The position numbers and the translations under genes are program-made. A stretch of 6,784 nt of DNA from Synergistaceae bacterium (GTDB lineage Bacteria > Synergistota > Synergistia > Synergistales > Aminobacteriaceae). The notes beneath the pieces are model-generated. The model searched no databases. It was not told the DNA's origin and was given only the letters and a program-made list of their open reading frames with translations. This document shows positions 6,095 to 6,784 of the stretch, piece by piece. Where the stretch lies: the NCBI GenBank assembly GCA_031289165.1, contig JAITPZ010000052.1, forward strand, positions 1 to 6,784. Direction: 5' to 3'. Position 1 is the stretch's first letter, and each line of letters begins with the position of its first letter.

Positions 6095-6366
6095 AATACG
6101 GCAAATCTCCGCGCCACGATGCCCCGGTCCACGGCGACGGCGACAGGCGCGAGGAGGTATAGTGGTTTAACTTAAGTTTACTAGAGTTTAGAGTTTGCTT
6201 ATAGAAATAGTAATATCAACGATTTACGAAGCGAACAAAAGTTGCGGCTAAAATTCTTGCTCTGGTTAAGGTTGTGCCACTTTTGATGATTCTTGTCAAG
6301 GCAGCAATTTCTAAAATATTAAGGCGGAAATTGTATTTTGCAGTCTATTTTTGTCCAACAACGTCG
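6095..6366. other. Intergenic stretch with an abrupt GC-to-AT switch
   Basis: Positions 6095-6157 are GC-rich, with a CGCGCC/GGCGCG inverted repeat (6110-6115 and 6146-6151) and a short CGGCGA tandem (6133-6144). From 6158 to about 6370 the sequence turns strongly AT-rich. Translations of this part in all frames are short or interrupted and look non-coding. A plus-strand open frame from 6274 to 6471 is hydrophobic mainly because its second half lies opposite a Lys/Glu-rich ORF. A TTGACA on the minus strand (6294-6299) lacks a matching -10 at 16-18 bases. The stretch looks like part of an acquired or decayed mobile segment. Confidence 0.45.
6158..6180. repeat. Candidate terminal inverted repeat of an inserted element
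   Basis: TATAGTGGTTTAAC begins exactly where base composition drops. It differs at one position in 14 from the Correia-element terminus TATAGTGGATTAAC as I remember it; those small elements use a TA target like IS630-type transposons. Right after it, AACTTAAGTT (6169-6178) is a perfect 10-bp palindrome. No inverted partner copy is visible to the right within the window, so the other end would lie outside or be lost. The identity of the element is inference. Confidence 0.35.
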
Positions 6367-6723
6367 TTATATTACCTTTTCGTGCGCAATTTTGTCAATA
6401 GCTTCTTTTTCTTTTCGTCTGTGTTGCCACTCACGCTGATATTTTCGCTGGTATTCGCGCTTTTCCTGTAACTTCTCTTCTTTTTCGGCCTGTATCTCCT
6501 CCGGGGTTTTCACCGGCAGGGCCGCAACTCTCGCCACCTTCTTCGCCTCAGCGCGTCTGGCTTTTTCTACGCGGATTTTTTCCTTGTGGCTGTGGTAATA
6601 GGCTCTCCTATATTCACGCCGGCGCTCCACAGGATCGAATAGTTCCGGCGTCGCTTCCTCATATCCTAGCACGTCAAACTTGGCGATGAAATTCAGGTAT
6701 ATGGCTATCCGCTTGACTAAGGT
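6367..6723 (-). pseudogene. Charged, coiled-coil-like ORF, probably 5'-truncated
   Basis: Not a family I recognise. The frame is open from 6723, just after an in-frame TAA at 6724-6726, to the stop at 6367-6369, giving 118 codons. The only usable start is GTG at 6670-6672, giving 101 residues, and it has no ribosome binding site. The sequence upstream of that GTG still reads like protein (VKRIAIYLNFIAKFD) in the same frame, which suggests the true 5' end has been lost. The product is rich in Lys, Arg and Glu with repeated patterns such as REYRRAYYHSHKEKI and KREYQRKYQREWQHRRKEKE, predicting long charged helices, as in many small phage or mobile-element proteins. The missing 5' end adjoins the start of the rightward transposase gene, so disruption by that insertion is the simplest reading. 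It could instead be an intact small gene using an unusual start. Confidence 0.5.
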
Positions 6724-6741
6724 TTAGCGAACAGATAAAAT
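6713..6741 (+). promoter_or_regulatory. Strong sigma-70-type promoter for the transposase
   Basis: TTGACT (6713-6718) and TAAAAT (6736-6741) are separated by exactly 17 bases, each one mismatch from consensus. The predicted start point is about 6748, which coincides with the first ATG of the transposase frame. The mRNA would therefore be leaderless from that ATG, or have a leader of about 15 bases if the ATG at 6763 is used. Confidence 0.6.
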
Positions 6742-6784
6742 TTTTGTATGAAAGAGTATCCCATGACTTTTGATGAATTCATCA
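6720..6784 (+). mobile_element. Left end of an IS1595-family-like insertion sequence, cut by the window
   Basis: Inferred from the transposase start at 6748 and the loss of the 5' end of the opposite-strand ORF near 6723. The exact left terminus is not determined. It should lie a little upstream of the transposase start, perhaps near GGTTTAGCGAAC (6721-6732). Neither the other end nor a target duplication is in view. Confidence 0.4.
6748..6784 (+). CDS. Transposase, IS1595 family, N-terminal fragment
   Basis: Only 12 codons are in the window, reading MKEYPMTFDEFI. This resembles the N-termini of IS1595-family DDE transposases as I remember them, where an EYP..(L/F).EF motif precedes FxTEEAC...LRWPxGFxCPxC and a zinc ribbon. 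The ATG at 6748 is preferred because it keeps the EYP motif, although ATG at 6763 (MTFDEFI) has a weak AAAGAG ribosome binding site in front. A strong promoter lies directly upstream. The gene is truncated by the window edge, not necessarily broken. The short match makes the family call provisional. Confidence 0.5.
   Translation, partial: MKEYPMTFDEFI

Noticed and set aside
6274..6471. 65-residue hydrophobic plus-strand ORF
   Set aside because: Its second half is opposite the Lys/Glu-rich ORF, which automatically yields Phe/Leu/Ser codons. The first half is AT-rich non-coding sequence and no ribosome binding site is present.
1..6784. CRISPR array, tRNA or rRNA genes
   Set aside because: No regularly spaced repeats and no tRNA-like cloverleaf or rRNA signature were seen on either strand.

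Overview
The window carries a leftward (minus-strand) block of four intact genes, flanked on the right by an AT-rich, disrupted segment that runs into an insertion sequence. The genes are about 55-60% GC by eye. A TAXI-type binding protein, a GltS-type glutamate carrier and a purine uptake/deamination pair together suggest an anaerobic amino-acid-fermenting bacterium, and Synergistota is my best guess. That placement is inference from gene content, not from a marker gene.

Layout, left to right. Positions 1-340 hold no convincing gene but contain three strong dyad structures: a hairpin at 34-66, a spaced inverted repeat at 63-90 that overlaps it, and a 25-base GC-rich hairpin at 206-230 flanked by 9-bp direct repeats. 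The last probably terminates the purine operon. Positions 341-2188 (minus) encode a divergent adenine deaminase. Positions 2245-3687 (minus) encode an AzgA/PbuG-like NCS2 purine permease. After a 119-base gap come a TAXI-family binding protein (3807-4757, minus) and a GltS-family sodium/glutamate symporter (4764-6044, minus), whose genes are 6 bases apart and clearly co-translated. An extended -10 promoter lies at about 6086-6094. At 6158 the base composition changes abruptly from GC-rich to AT-rich, at a motif resembling the ends of Correia/IS630-type elements. A charged small ORF without a good start (6367-6723, minus) follows, then a strong promoter (6713-6741, plus) and the first 12 codons of an IS1595-family-like transposase (from 6748, plus), which runs off the window.

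How the genes work together. The right pair looks like a two-component glutamate-type transporter in which an extracytoplasmic TAXI receptor serves a GltS carrier rather than the usual TRAP permease. The left pair imports a purine base, probably adenine, and deaminates it to hypoxanthine and ammonia. All four genes could be read from the single promoter ahead of gltS, but the 119-base gap allows a separate purine transcript. Both modules bring in nitrogen-rich substrates. The most interesting items are the TAXI-GltS pairing, the altered active-site segment of the deaminase, the Asp-to-Ser change in the permease signature, and the composition break with its element-like end next to the insertion sequence.
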